A DNA stretch of 64,000 nt, from assembly GCF_003952485.1 (NCBI RefSeq), contig NZ_CP034447.1, positions 3,672,501-3,736,500 on the forward strand, read 5' to 3'. Under the pieces are notes generated by a model. That model made no database searches. It saw nothing but the letters and a program-made list of their open reading frames with translations, and was not told the DNA's origin. Shown here piece after piece: positions 1 to 8,763 of this stretch (positions are counted from its first letter, which is position 1; each line of letters begins with the position of its first letter). Origin of the DNA: Mesorhizobium sp. M1E.F.Ca.ET.045.02.1.1. Its GTDB lineage: Bacteria > Pseudomonadota > Alphaproteobacteria > Rhizobiales > Rhizobiaceae. Made by a program: the position numbers and the translations under genes.

Positions 1-306
1 ACCACCGTTGGTGCACGAGCCTGTGTTTCCGGTGTAGCTGCAGACGAACGGCCCATAGGCGCCAGCGACCACCGGCGCGCCAGGAGTTGATGTCGGTGCG
101 GCAGTTAGAAGAGCCGTGGCAACCGGATCGGAAATGGATGCCAGCCGGGCGCCGACCTGCACGGCTTTTGTCGCCGCGTTCCATTGAAAGAAGGCATAGC
201 CAAAGTCAACGAAACCCAACGTTAGCACGAGCAGCAGCGTCAGGGCGATGGCCATCTCGACCATCGTTGCTCCGTCCTCGGATTTCACGAACCGCGTCAA
301 CATCAT
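1..306 (-). CDS. TadE-like minor pilin, 3' end off the window
   Basis: Partial gene read from the reverse strand; about 102 residues are visible and no stop is reached at the left edge. The N-terminus has a short basic segment, the TadE-type junction EDGATMVEMAIA and one long hydrophobic helix (residues about 17-40), the signature of TadE/TadF pseudopilins that help assemble Flp pili at the inner membrane. The start ATG at 306-304 overlaps the TGA of the preceding gene (306-308), so translation is probably coupled; a second ATG follows directly at 303-301. It is the last visible member of a run of three minor-pilin-like genes. The family call rests on this N-terminal region only. Confidence 0.8.
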   Translation of the reverse strand, partial: MMLTRFVKSEDGATMVEMAIALTLLLVLTLGFVDFGYAFFQWNAATKAVQVGARLASISDPVATALLTAAPTSTPGAPVVAGAYGPFVCSYTGNTGSCTNGG

Positions 307-851
307 CAAAATCGGATCAACCGCTCCTGATGGCTTCCCCCGAGCGTGATCGAACTGATATTGAGCAGCGACAGCAACCCGATGCTGTCGCGGACGCTGT
401 AGGGATAAGAGCCGGAAGCCGTCACAATACAGACCTGCGACGTGGTTGAGAGGTACATGACGTTGCCGTTGACGTCGACCGTGTTTCTGCAGGTAGCGGG
501 GTCTGCGATGGAAATCGTGACGTCGGATTTTTGCCAGAGGTAGAGGCGCGGGCTGCCGGTTCCCGCCGGATTGCCGAAAACGGCGATGTTGGTGGCGGTG
601 TCCGCGCAGTCGATCGTGAGTCCAGCGTTGGTGTACAGCGCGCTGTTGCAGCGCGCGGCAAAACGGGCTCCGTCGGAAAGTCCGGCCTCCATCAGCAGCT
701 TGTCGTGGATGAGGTTGCCGAACTCGAACACGCCCGCCGACAGGATGAGCATCAACGGCGCGACGATGCTCATCTCCACAATCACCGTGCCGCGCTCGTC
801 GCGGCGAAAGCGGTTCAAGATGCGGGACAACCAGCTCGACATCGCCATCAC
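306..851 (-). CDS. TadE-like pilus assembly protein
   Basis: A 181-residue TadE-family protein. A basic leader (RFRRDERG) is followed by TVIVEMSIVAPLMLI, the typical TadE motif with Glu at the fifth position of the hydrophobic helix, as in type IV prepilin-like proteins. The rest is a predicted periplasmic domain with four or five cysteines that could form disulphides. TadE proteins are minor pseudopilins of the Flp/Tad system, processed by the dedicated prepilin peptidase. The gene overlaps its neighbours by ATGA-type junctions at both ends (848-851 and 306-308), so it belongs to one translationally coupled run. The exact role among the three TadE/TadG-like genes cannot be told from sequence. 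Confidence 0.85.
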   Translation of the reverse strand: MMAMSSWLSRILNRFRRDERGTVIVEMSIVAPLMLILSAGVFEFGNLIHDKLLMEAGLSDGARFAARCNSALYTNAGLTIDCADTATNIAVFGNPAGTGSPRLYLWQKSDVTISIADPATCRNTVDVNGNVMYLSTTSQVCIVTASGSYPYSVRDSIGLLSLLNISSITLGGSHQERLIRF

Positions 852-2380
852 CGATAAAGCTGGGGTTCGTCGCGCAGGAAATTGTCGAGCGTTCCCTGTC
901 CGCCGCGACCGGTTATGTCGACCAGTTCCACCATGACCGACGCTCCGACCGAGGCGGACGCGACTGGCTCGGTGAGGAAGAAGCTGGCGAAGGCTTCAAC
1001 CGGAAGGTTGGTGCTGTTGCCGTTGAGGTTGTTCCCCGCCGCCTGAAGCGCCTGGCAATCGAGGATCGCGCCATAGAGCAACCGCCGATCGACCGAGGTC
1101 ACCGGTGGCTGACAAGCGTTTTCTGGCGTCCCCACTTCGCCGCCCGCCGAGGCTGTTCCAACCAGACCGTTTGCAATCTCGTATCTATAAACATCGTAGC
1201 GGGTCGGCGCGCTGGTATCCCATGACGATGGATGGCTGACGGAGCCGAAATTGGTGCTCCAATAGCCAGAGAGGTCCCAATTTCCATCGCCCATCCGCCC
1301 GCCCATATAGGGCGTGGTGGCATCCCGAGGCAGGCCCATATTGGGCGAGCCAAACGTCAACTGGTTGTAGGTAGGGCATTGATTGCCGCCATTGCCGTTC
1401 CCATTCCCCCCCGATATCGCCCCTTTCCGGACATTGGCGGCTGGGCCGTATACCGCGCTGTTGTAGGCGCTGCCGTTGGCCCTGATGCCGAAACGGACAT
1501 TGAAGGCGTCTTGAACCTGACCCGTGTTCTGGCCGGTCTTGGTGCTTACGCCCTCGGCCGAATAGCAGCCGAGCGGCGTCGAGGTGGCGATTGTCTCGGC
1601 AAGACCCTGCGCGCCATTGCCGACGTTCTCGGGTGGTTGAAGGAAGCCGAAATTGCCCGGCCCGTAGGCAGCATTGTTGCCCACCGTTCGTAGCTCGATG
1701 AGCCGGCGACGAATTGCCGGATCGGCAGCGGCCTGCTCGAGGGTGACGCCGCCGGCCGTATTGGTGCCGTTCACCATCTCAAACGGGTTGCAGATAAACA
1801 CGGGCGTGTAGTTGCAGACGCCAGAGGTAAAACCGGCCACTGAGACGGCGCTGATATTGTAACTGGTGTCGGTCGCACTTCCTGAGGAAGAGACCGAGAC
1901 CGGGAAAATCGACGTGAACGTTTCAGGCTGGGCGCTAACCTGGATAAAACGGGTCAGAACTGCCGACGCTGCATAGTTAGCTGACGTAATGGGGCTGGAA
2001 TCATTGGCCGGGATACTGGCGAGGAAACACCACGAAATCTGCCCTCTTGACCGACACGCGGAATAGGTTGGATTGACAGTGGTACTACCGGTGCTCGGCA
2101 GCGTAACGAAACCTGCATCGGAGAATGTAGTGCTGTTGGAAACCAGATTCGCAAGGGCGTTCTCGGCCCGAGTCCACGAATCGGATCTGCCGTTCAACTC
2201 CGCTGCGGCGGCAAGTGCCAGCGCATCGGTGGCCTTCTGGAGGTCGTTGTGCAGGTTGTTCATCCTGCTCATGTCGATCGCCAGCAATGAGAAACCGATG
2301 ATCGCCGGCAGCATGACGCTGACGAGGATCAGCGCTATTCCCCTCTGATCGTGCCAGAACGCGCGAATGGTCCGCAACAT
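848..2380 (-). CDS. tadG: TadG-like Flp pilus assembly protein
   Basis: About 510 residues. The N-terminus (FWHDQRGIALILVSVMLPAI) is the Tad/TadG N-terminal segment: a basic stretch, then one transmembrane helix of about 25 residues, and a long extracytoplasmic part rich in Ser, Thr, Asn and Gly. Family members with this layout assist Flp pilus assembly and may be surface-associated. I chose the ATG at 2380 because the upstream in-frame ATG (2410) would add ten charged residues before the usual start; the ribosome binding site at either position is weak. It overlaps the next TadE gene by 4 bp. The 63 bp to the upstream lipoprotein gene suggest a single operon. Confidence 0.8.
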   Translation of the reverse strand: MLRTIRAFWHDQRGIALILVSVMLPAIIGFSLLAIDMSRMNNLHNDLQKATDALALAAAAELNGRSDSWTRAENALANLVSNSTTFSDAGFVTLPSTGSTTVNPTYSACRSRGQISWCFLASIPANDSSPITSANYAASAVLTRFIQVSAQPETFTSIFPVSVSSSGSATDTSYNISAVSVAGFTSGVCNYTPVFICNPFEMVNGTNTAGGVTLEQAAADPAIRRRLIELRTVGNNAAYGPGNFGFLQPPENVGNGAQGLAETIATSTPLGCYSAEGVSTKTGQNTGQVQDAFNVRFGIRANGSAYNSAVYGPAANVRKGAISGGNGNGNGGNQCPTYNQLTFGSPNMGLPRDATTPYMGGRMGDGNWDLSGYWSTNFGSVSHPSSWDTSAPTRYDVYRYEIANGLVGTASAGGEVGTPENACQPPVTSVDRRLLYGAILDCQALQAAGNNLNGNSTNLPVEAFASFFLTEPVASASVGASVMVELVDITGRGGQGTLDNFLRDEPQLYR

Positions 2381-2442
2381 GGCCCTACTCTCTACTCTTT
2401 CGCGCTCCACCCCTCGTATGGCCCGCGCACCGCATCCTTCTG

Positions 2443-2742
2443 CTAATTCGCTCCGTTGGTCACGCCCGACGGCCCGACATTGACAGTCATATTCGTCGAT
2501 GGCGGCGGGGGTGGCGGAATCCTGTAGCTTTTGACGACGCCCACCGCACGCTCGCCGTCGTCTTCGATCTTCGTGTTGTTCGAAGCCGGGTTATACGGGT
2601 CTACTGTCTGCAGCAGCGAATTGGCTTTCTGCGTATCACCCGACGCCAAGGTCATCGTGTCGTAATTATTGAGATAGTCAGCGGCACAACCTGCAAGCAG
2701 GCCGCTGCACAGAATGACGAGCAAGAGCTTATTTCTTGACAT
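2443..2742 (-). CDS. small lipoprotein of the Tad locus
   Basis: A 99-residue protein with a lipoprotein signal peptide: Lys near the N-terminus, hydrophobic stretch, and lipobox LLAGC with the modified Cys at about residue 19. The mature part is short, hydrophilic and contains a run of six prolines. It overlaps the 3' end of the CpaC gene by 14 bp and so is translated from the same mRNA. It sits where CpaD, the secretin-associated lipoprotein of Flp systems, is usually found, but it is much shorter than CpaD (about 200 residues) and I see no CpaD motif. A pilotin or secretin-partner role is inferred from position only. Confidence 0.75.
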   Translation of the reverse strand: MSRNKLLLVILCSGLLAGCAADYLNNYDTMTLASGDTQKANSLLQTVDPYNPASNNTKIEDDGERAVGVVKSYRIPPPPPPSTNMTVNVGPSGVTNGAN

Positions 2743-4174
2743 AGAGCATCTTGTCCTTCGATTTCACATCCAGCATGTGGCCATAGGGGCCGGTGACGCC
2801 TTCGCCCAGCTCATATTTGCGGATCATGTCCTTGCTGACTTCGAGCTGACCGAGCAGGAAAAGCTCCGGGTCATTGGATGGCTTCGTTTTGTCGAAAGGC
2901 GTTTCCAGTTGTTGCCCGGGCTTGACCGGTCGCACGAGGTGCGGCGTGACGACGACGACAAGCTCGGTCTCTTCCTTCTGGGTGCTCGAATTCCTGAACA
3001 GCGCGCCGACGATCGGCACCTGGCCGAGCCATGGCACCTGGTTCTGCAGCCTGGTGTTCTTGCTGGACAACAAGCCCGCGACCGCGAAGCTCTGGCCATC
3101 GCGCAACTCGACAACGGTCTCCAGCTTGCGGTTTGTGAAGATCGGGTCGCCGGCGCTGGTGAAGCCGGTCAGGTCGCTCACTTCCGGCGCCAGCTTGATA
3201 TGGATCTTGCTGTCGTCGAGCACGACCGGCGTGAACAGAAGATTGACGCCGAATTGCTTGTACTCGATTTGCACCTCGCCATCATTGTTGACGCTGCGAA
3301 TGGGCACCTGGCCACCGGCATTGAAGCTGGCCGGCTCGCCGGAAAGCGTGGTCAGGTTCGGTTCGGCCAGCGTGCGCACCACGCCTTTGGCCTCGAGCGC
3401 CTCGATGATCAGATCGACCTTGATGTTGCTGTCGACGACGCGGGTTATCAGTGCCGCGAAAGGATTGGTGTTCGACAAGAGGCCGGTGAGTAGGTCCCCA
3501 GATCCGAGCACCACACCATCTTCGTCGACGGCAGCGTCGCCAGTCCCGGTGCGGGTTGTTCCGCTGCGATTGGTGCTCTTTATTGAAACGCCGAGATCGC
3601 GGCCGGCGTTGCGCTTGGCTTCCAGCACGCGCACTTCAAGATTCACCTGCTGGCTGTCGTCGACGATGACTGAGTTGATGATGCCGTCGGGGCCATATTG
3701 CTGAGCGACTTCCACGATGGATGCCAGCGTCGCGGCATCCTTGACATGACCGCCCAGCCTGATCTTGCCGTTGATCGAGCCGATTTCAATGCGGGCCCGG
3801 GGCGCCACCTGGCGGATTGCGGCCGCCATATCGCTGACGTCTTGCCCGACCTCGACCTGGAGCGTGCCCAGCGAGCGCTTGTCTTCGGAAAACAGATTGA
3901 CGGTTGTGGTGCCGACACCCTTGCCGATGACATAGAGCGTCTTGTCGGTCATCGGCTGGGCATCGGCGATCTTTTCGTCGCCCACAACAATGTCGCCCAG
4001 AGTGGAGTTTACCTGGATCGTCACCGACTGCGATACCGGCACGAAGAGGCGATGGATAGTTGGGTTCGACACGTCGATACTGCGGTCAGCGGCGCGCGCC
4101 ACGGGACTCAGTGACAGCAAGGCGCAGGATAAGGCGAAAGCGGTGGCCGCCAACAGTTTCCGGAACACACACAT
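2729..4174 (-). CDS. cpaC: Flp pilus secretin CpaC/RcpA
   Basis: A 481-residue outer-membrane secretin, the channel through which the Flp pilus leaves the cell. Order: signal peptide (1-28, ending near VARAADRS), a pilus-type N-domain (about 35-110, with VIGKGVGTTTVNLF), a BON-like segment (about 110-180), and the secretin domain of the type II/III family (about 230-430) with the conserved stretch VPWLGQVPIVGALFR and the C-terminal LVVVVTPHLVRP. The length is normal for CpaC. It lies 56 bp downstream of cpaB, the usual cpaB-cpaC order. The 3' end overlaps the lipoprotein gene. Confidence 0.93.
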   Translation of the reverse strand: MCVFRKLLAATAFALSCALLSLSPVARAADRSIDVSNPTIHRLFVPVSQSVTIQVNSTLGDIVVGDEKIADAQPMTDKTLYVIGKGVGTTTVNLFSEDKRSLGTLQVEVGQDVSDMAAAIRQVAPRARIEIGSINGKIRLGGHVKDAATLASIVEVAQQYGPDGIINSVIVDDSQQVNLEVRVLEAKRNAGRDLGVSIKSTNRSGTTRTGTGDAAVDEDGVVLGSGDLLTGLLSNTNPFAALITRVVDSNIKVDLIIEALEAKGVVRTLAEPNLTTLSGEPASFNAGGQVPIRSVNNDGEVQIEYKQFGVNLLFTPVVLDDSKIHIKLAPEVSDLTGFTSAGDPIFTNRKLETVVELRDGQSFAVAGLLSSKNTRLQNQVPWLGQVPIVGALFRNSSTQKEETELVVVVTPHLVRPVKPGQQLETPFDKTKPSNDPELFLLGQLEVSKDMIRKYELGEGVTGPYGHMLDVKSKDKMLYVKK

Positions 4175-4230
4175 CTACACTGACCCCCTTGCCGGCTGAT
4201 TCGGACTCCGTAGATCCTAATGTGCCGGTC

Positions 4231-5289
4231 TCATTTTTGTCGCGGCACATCATATGTTTCGAGCTTTATACCTCGAAACACACCGATTGTCGCCCGTGCC
4301 GGCGGTTCCGGCTGTACATACTTGATCTCTTCCTTGACGATTTCCTTCCCTTGCGGCGCAGATGCCACAGCCGGGGCCGGCTTGACCTTGCTCAAGTCGT
4401 CGAGTTTGTTGCCTACCCGTTCGACGGCCTGGGCCAAACCGGCTATCTTTTCGTCCGAACGCTTGCGCTCGTCCTCGGCGCGCTTGCGGTCCGCAGCGGC
4501 TGCGGCATCGGCGGCCTTCTGCCTCTCGAGTTCGGCCTGTCGTTTGGCGACATCTTCGGGAGTGTCGCCGGTCAGGTCTGAGAGGGTAACGCGCTCTGTC
4601 GACTCGCCGTTGCTGGCAGCAGCTTGGCGAAGTGCCAGCGACAGCTGCCCTGCGCCGGCAGCCAGAGTCAGTTTCTGCGCGTCCTTTGTGTTGACTTCGA
4701 CGGTGACCGCCTTGACGACAGTCGGGCTGTCCTTGCTCTCATCGGCAACCTGGTCGACGGCGAGAACCTTGACGCTCTGCAGCAGCACATCGACGAAACT
4801 CTTTTGCACGCCACCGTCCTGCGTCGTGCGCGTCAGCAGCACGTCGACCCGGTCACCGGGAAAGACAAAGCCGGCGACGCCCAGCACGTCGTTGACCCTG
4901 ATGGAAACGGCCTTCATGCCTTCGCCGAGCACCGCTGAAAGCGTTGCGCGCTGGCCCGGGCCTGTGATCTTGCCGGCAAGAACAGGTTCATTGACGCCGA
5001 TCGTTTGCAGGGCTTGCTTGCTGCCTTGGCCGGCCAGCAGGTCTTTGGTCGTCTTGAAGGCACCGGCCGGAACGGCGCCCGCGGGCCAGGCGATTTCCTG
5101 AAGCTTGTCGGCGGTCAGCGTGTCGCCGAATTTCAGCGGCACTGCCGCCACCACCACCGTGTCGCGTTTCACACCTTCGGACCGGGCCAACGCGCTGCGC
5201 TGGTTGGCGAGCCAGATATTGGCAAGTACAACCGCCAGAACGCCGAACACACAGGCGAGGATAATCATTATGATTGTGTTTGCACGCAT
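4231..5289 (-). CDS. cpaB: Flp pilus assembly protein CpaB/RcpC
   Basis: A 352-residue periplasmic protein with an N-terminal membrane helix (IIMIILACVFGVLAVVLANIW), then an SAF-type domain (about 45-110, with VPLKFGDTLTADKL) and a CpaB domain with DRVDVLLT near residue 148. A coiled-coil-like stretch rich in Arg, Glu and Ala (about 240-300) precedes the C-terminus; this tail is unusual for short CpaB proteins. CpaB/RcpC works with the secretin in the periplasm. It follows the pilin genes on the same strand and precedes cpaC. Confidence 0.92.
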   Translation of the reverse strand: MRANTIIMIILACVFGVLAVVLANIWLANQRSALARSEGVKRDTVVVAAVPLKFGDTLTADKLQEIAWPAGAVPAGAFKTTKDLLAGQGSKQALQTIGVNEPVLAGKITGPGQRATLSAVLGEGMKAVSIRVNDVLGVAGFVFPGDRVDVLLTRTTQDGGVQKSFVDVLLQSVKVLAVDQVADESKDSPTVVKAVTVEVNTKDAQKLTLAAGAGQLSLALRQAAASNGESTERVTLSDLTGDTPEDVAKRQAELERQKAADAAAAADRKRAEDERKRSDEKIAGLAQAVERVGNKLDDLSKVKPAPAVASAPQGKEIVKEEIKYVQPEPPARATIGVFRGIKLETYDVPRQK

Positions 5290-5342
5290 AGCCCCAACCC
5301 CAAAAAAGCCTGCAAATACTTAGTCGTAAGCCCCACCGACCG

Positions 5343-5376
5343 CATCAGGCCCGAGCCCGAAAACCCGGGCCTGATG
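5343..5376 (-). terminator. GC-rich hairpin just 3' of the downstream pilin gene
   Basis: Perfect 11-bp inverted repeat CATCAGGCCCG / CGGGCCTGATG with a 12-nt loop, starting 6 nt after the pilin stop codon on the minus strand. No T-run follows, so it may be a partial terminator or an mRNA-stabilising stem rather than a full intrinsic terminator. The same arm sequence recurs after the other pilin gene (5640-5667). Confidence 0.6.
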
Positions 5377-5382
5377 TCTGCG

Positions 5383-5601
5383 TCAGGTTCCCGTTCCTGC
5401 ACCCGCGTTGCAGGTGCCGATACCGGAAGTATTCATAATGCCGCATAGGTTCGTGAAGCGTCCGCTGACCCATAGGCCAATGGCGACGATCGCGAGGATC
5501 GCGGCGCCGGCGATGATGCCGACCAGGATGGAATATTCGACCATCGCAGCGCCGGTTTCGTCATCGCGGAACTGCTTGGCCATACCGATGAGCTTTTCCA
5601 T
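5383..5601 (-). CDS. Flp family type IVb pilin (copy 2)
   Basis: A 72-residue prepilin. Basic leader, then DDETGAAMVEYSILVGIIAG: the Flp processing site (cleavage expected after the Gly, leaving mature AAMVEY with the conserved Glu-Tyr pair) and a single hydrophobic helix. The C-terminus is Gly/Cys/Thr-rich (CNAGAGTGT). The start at 5601 has a strong ribosome binding site (GAGGAGA). A longer in-frame reading upstream passes through the other pilin gene out of frame and is not real. It is the downstream member of a tandem pair; the two are nearly identical over the first 50 residues and share the last nine. Confidence 0.93.
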   Translation of the reverse strand: MEKLIGMAKQFRDDETGAAMVEYSILVGIIAGAAILAIVAIGLWVSGRFTNLCGIMNTSGIGTCNAGAGTGT

Positions 5602-5639
5602 TTGAATTCTCCTCATGGCAGGGTTGAAACCCAACCAGC

Positions 5640-5667
5640 CAGGCCCGGACCCATTGGCCCGGGCCTG
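5640..5667 (-). terminator. GC-rich hairpin between the two pilin genes
   Basis: Inverted repeat CAGGCCCGG / CCGGGCCTG (9-bp arms, 10-nt loop) 11 nt after the stop of the upstream pilin gene. The arms match those of the hairpin after the second pilin, so this unit was duplicated with the gene. It may limit read-through or protect the 3' end of the pilin mRNA. Confidence 0.55.
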
Positions 5668-5678
5668 ATGGAATAAGC

Positions 5679-5915
5679 TCAGGTACCGGTACCGGCGCCA
5701 GCGTTGCACGTGCCGGTGCCGCCACCCGCGACCACGCCGTGGCCGTTCAAAATGCTGCACAGGCCCGTAAAGCGTCCGGTGACCCACAGACCGATGGCGA
5801 CGATCGCAAGGATCGCTGCGCCGGCGATGATGCCAACCAGGATGGAATATTCGACCATAGCAGCGCCGTTGTCGTCGTCGCGGAACTGCCGGGCCATCGT
5901 CATGAGCTTCTTCAT
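5679..5915 (-). CDS. Flp family type IVb pilin (copy 1, promoter-proximal)
   Basis: A 78-residue prepilin with leader MKKLMTMARQF, cleavage motif DDDNGAAMVEY and one hydrophobic helix. The C-terminal region (GVVAGGGTGTCNAGAGTGT) is Gly-rich and longer than in copy 2. The ATG at 5915 is chosen because AAAGGGAGAAA lies about 6-9 nt upstream; an extension to 6023 has no such site and would bury the leader. This is the first gene after the divergent control region, so it is probably the most strongly expressed. The two cysteines of the mature tail are conserved between the copies. Confidence 0.93.
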   Translation of the reverse strand: MKKLMTMARQFRDDDNGAAMVEYSILVGIIAGAAILAIVAIGLWVTGRFTGLCSILNGHGVVAGGGTGTCNAGAGTGT

Positions 5916-6409
5916 GCCAATTTCTCCCTTTGGAGGTTTGAACCCGACGAGACGAGCTAAGGATGAACCCCATACCCAAGCATCCCCCGTCACGTTCAAT
6001 CCTAGGTCCGGCAAAAAAGCCAAGTCAAACGGATTAACAGTCCCTTAACCTTTCAATACTCGATTCGGAACTCTTTCATTTTCGACAACAGCTTGATTCG
6101 CCTTGATTTTCAAGTGATCTTAACCATTCATTCATAATTCCGCCGCAGTCGTACCGGCGTCTCGTCATATTAGGAGTCGTGCATAACTCTTTATATCTGG
6201 TGGTTTAGAGGTGCGGCCGTCCATGCTGGGACGAAGGTCCTAGGACTTTAGTCTGTAAGCCTGGAGTAAGGCAAAAATAAAACGATTTCCCGAAATCCGT
6301 TTCTTAACTATGTCGCAAGTAATATGTCCAGTGTGTCCCGCGGGCGCTTGTGCCCCTCGTGGTTAACGCTTAGTTTCGATGACGGGGAAATCGCAGGGGG
6401 TCGAGCGGC
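5916..6409. promoter_or_regulatory. divergent control region of the two Tad operons
   Basis: A 494-bp AT-rich stretch without a credible gene between the pilin gene (minus) and cpaF (plus). It must hold promoters for both arms. Besides the CtrA-type box at 6034-6049 it contains isolated TTAAC half-sites near 6118, 6304 and 6362. I could not assign -35/-10 elements with confidence. Confidence 0.7.
6034..6049 (+). promoter_or_regulatory. CtrA box (TTAA-N7-TTAAC)
   Basis: TTAACAGTCCCTTAAC matches the alphaproteobacterial CtrA consensus TTAA-N7-TTAA exactly, with the preferred C after each half. It lies about 120 bp upstream of the first Flp pilin start and about 360 bp upstream of cpaF. In Caulobacter pilA, the Flp pilin gene, is activated by CtrA, so cell-cycle control of this pilus is a reasonable inference. 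Confidence 0.7.
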
Positions 6410-7792
6410 ATGCTTGGTCGCTTCATCAAAGGATCGAATGAACAGCGAGCGCTGCAGCCGGCGCCAGCCATCGCGGCTTCTAACGGATCGGCAAGCGCTC
6501 CCGCGGTGGAAGTCGAACAGAATGACGATTTCCTGACCCTCAAGGTCGAGCTGCACCGCCATCTCATCGACCGCTTCAATCTCACGGCTCTCGAAAATGC
6601 TTCCAAGGATGAGATCCTGAACGAGATTCGGCCGATCGTGCGGGAGTTCGTTCGCAATCGAAACGTGCCGCTGAACGCCCGCGAGCTCGATCAGCTGACC
6701 AGCGACACCGCTGATGAAATGCTGGGACTGGGGCCGATCGAACCCTTGCTCAAGGACGATTCGATTGCCGACATATTGATCAACACCCACAATCACGTCT
6801 TCATCGAACGTCGCGGCGTGCTGGAGGAAACTTCAATCCGCTTTCGCGACGAGGCGCATCTGCTGCGCGTCGTGAATAAGATCGTCTCGAATATCGGCAG
6901 GCGTGTCGATGAATCCTCACCCATGGTCGATGCGCGCCTCGATGACGGTTCCCGCGTCAACATCGCGGTGCGGCCGATCTCGGTGGATGGCCCGCTGGTG
7001 TCGATCCGCAAATTCTCGAAACATCCCTATTCGCTCGAACGCCTTATGGCGTTCAACTCGATCCGCCAGCCCATGGTCGACCTGATGCGGATCGCGGTGC
7101 AGACGCGAAAGTCGATCCTGGTTTCGGGCGGCACCGGCAGCGGCAAGACCACACTGCTCAATGCCTTGTCGAGCTATATCCCGGCCAGGGAGCGTCTCAT
7201 CACCATCGAGGACGCCGCGGAACTGCAATTGCAGCAGCCGCATGTCGGCCGGCTTGAGACGCGTCCGCCCAATGTCGAGGGCAAGGGCGAGGTTCGCCAA
7301 CGTGAGCTGGTCAAGAATGCGCTGCGCATGCGCCCGGATCGCATCATCGTCGGCGAGGTTCGCGGCGAGGAAGCCTTCGACATGCTGCAGGCGATGAACA
7401 CCGGCCACGAAGGCTCGATGACCACCATCCATGCCAACAGCCCGCGTGATGCGCTATCCCGCCTCGAACAAATGGTCGGTATGGCCGGCATGCCCATGAC
7501 GCACGAGTCGATTCGGGCGCAGATCGCTTCAGCGATCGACATCATCGTGCAGACGCAGCGTCTTTCCGACGGCGGCCGGCGGGTCATTTCCATTTCGGAA
7601 CTGACCGGCATGGAGGGCAATGTCGTTCAATTGCAGGAACTTTACCACTTTGTTCGCCGCGACGTCGCGGCCGATGGCCAGATCGTCGGCGAGTTTCGCG
7701 CCACGGGCATCCGCCCCCGCTTTGCTCAGGAAGCAGCGACCTTGGGCTTTCACTTCGCCAAGGACGCCTTCAATCCGCAGGTGCCGCTCTGA
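6410..7792 (+). CDS. cpaF: Flp pilus assembly ATPase CpaF/TadA
   Basis: A 460-residue secretion ATPase of the VirB11/GspE superfamily that powers Flp pilus assembly from the cytoplasmic side. The Walker A box GGTGSGKTT is at residues 240-248, the Asp box [11 protein letters not shown] near 265, the Walker B-like [16 protein letters not shown] near 310 and the His box [15 protein letters not shown] near 335. The N-terminal 80 residues are variable, as usual. A purine-rich stretch (AGGGGG) lies about 10 nt before the ATG. It is the first gene of the plus arm; its TGA overlaps the ATG of tadB (TGATG at 7790-7794). Confidence 0.95.
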   Translation: MLGRFIKGSNEQRALQPAPAIAASNGSASAPAVEVEQNDDFLTLKVELHRHLIDRFNLTALENASKDEILNEIRPIVREFVRNRNVPLNARELDQLTSDTADEMLGLGPIEPLLKDDSIADILINTHNHVFIERRGVLEETSIRFRDEAHLLRVVNKIVSNIGRRVDESSPMVDARLDDGSRVNIAVRPISVDGPLVSIRKFSKHPYSLERLMAFNSIRQPMVDLMRIAVQTRKSILVSGGTGSGKTTLLNALSSYIPARERLITIEDAAELQLQQPHVGRLETRPPNVEGKGEVRQRELVKNALRMRPDRIIVGEVRGEEAFDMLQAMNTGHEGSMTTIHANSPRDALSRLEQMVGMAGMPMTHESIRAQIASAIDIIVQTQRLSDGGRRVISISELTGMEGNVVQLQELYHFVRRDVAADGQIVGEFRATGIRPRFAQEAATLGFHFAKDAFNPQVPL

Positions 7793-8763
7793 TGTTGACC
7801 GGCCAGACCCTGCTCTATTTCATCTATGTGCTGGCGGCCGCGTCCGTCATCCTCGCGGCCGAGACGCTATACGTTTCCTATGCGAAGGGCCGCTCGCGGG
7901 CCGGCACGATCAACCGGCGGCTTAAGCGTCTGGCCGAAGAGGGACCCGCCGAGCACGCGTTGCAAGGCCTGCTGCGCGAACGTGGTCTGACCGATTCCGG
8001 TGACTATGTCTTTGGCGCGGTCGGGCTGAACAGGCTTTACACGCAGTCCGGCATCACTGGAAATCCGCTGACCTTCGCTTTGGTGTTCATCCTGGCGGGG
8101 CTGGTTGTCGCGCTGATTTTCAAGCTGTTGCTGGGGTTTTCCGCAATTGCTGCCTTCGTGACCTTCATCATTGTAGGTTTTATCCTGCCGCTGCTGTTCC
8201 TTCGCCGGGCCCGCAACAAGCGGATCATGAAATTCGCCAAGCAGTTGCCCAATGCGCTCGACATGATCGTCCGCTCGCTGCGCGCCGGCCATCCGGTTTC
8301 GGTGGCGGTCGGCCTGGTAGCGCGTGAAATGCCTGATCCGCTCGGCACTGAATTCGGTATCGTTTCCGACGAGATCACCTTCGGCCTCAGCATCGAGCAG
8401 GCCGTACGAAAGCTGTCGGAGCGGGTGGGCTTCGAGGGTCTCCACCTTCTTTCGGTGTCGCTTTCCATTCAGTCCAAGACTGGCGGTAATCTTACCGAGA
8501 TACTTGCCAATCTGTCTGGCGTGCTGCGCGAGCGGCAAAAGCTTAGAATGAAGATCAGGGCCCTCTCCGCCGAGGGCCGATTCTCGGCATGGATAATCTC
8601 ACTCTTCCCGATCGTCATGTTCGGGATCCTTTGGATCGTTGCCCCGACCTACTACGGCGCGGTCTGGGGGAATCCGCTCATCTTTCCGGTTTTCACGATC
8701 TTCGGCGTCTGGGCGCTGCTCGGCGACTTCATCATGTATCGCATGATCAATTTCGATTTTTGA
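7792..8763 (+). CDS. tadB: Flp pilus inner-membrane platform protein TadB
   Basis: A 323-residue GspF-like membrane protein. Membrane segments are visible near residues 5-25, 85-105, 110-135, 265-290 and 295-315, with the T2SSF domain between about 155 and 285 (FAKQLPNALDMIVRSLRAGHPV, then LLSVSLSIQSKTGGNLTEIL). TadB and TadC form the inner-membrane platform that CpaF acts on. The start overlaps the cpaF stop by one base. TadC follows with no gap. Confidence 0.92.
   Translation: MLTGQTLLYFIYVLAAASVILAAETLYVSYAKGRSRAGTINRRLKRLAEEGPAEHALQGLLRERGLTDSGDYVFGAVGLNRLYTQSGITGNPLTFALVFILAGLVVALIFKLLLGFSAIAAFVTFIIVGFILPLLFLRRARNKRIMKFAKQLPNALDMIVRSLRAGHPVSVAVGLVAREMPDPLGTEFGIVSDEITFGLSIEQAVRKLSERVGFEGLHLLSVSLSIQSKTGGNLTEILANLSGVLRERQKLRMKIRALSAEGRFSAWIISLFPIVMFGILWIVAPTYYGAVWGNPLIFPVFTIFGVWALLGDFIMYRMINFDF

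Noticed and set aside
5602..5979. N-terminal extension of the second pilin through the first
   Set aside because: The extension reads the first pilin gene out of frame; a pilin leader with a strong ribosome binding site starts at 5601.
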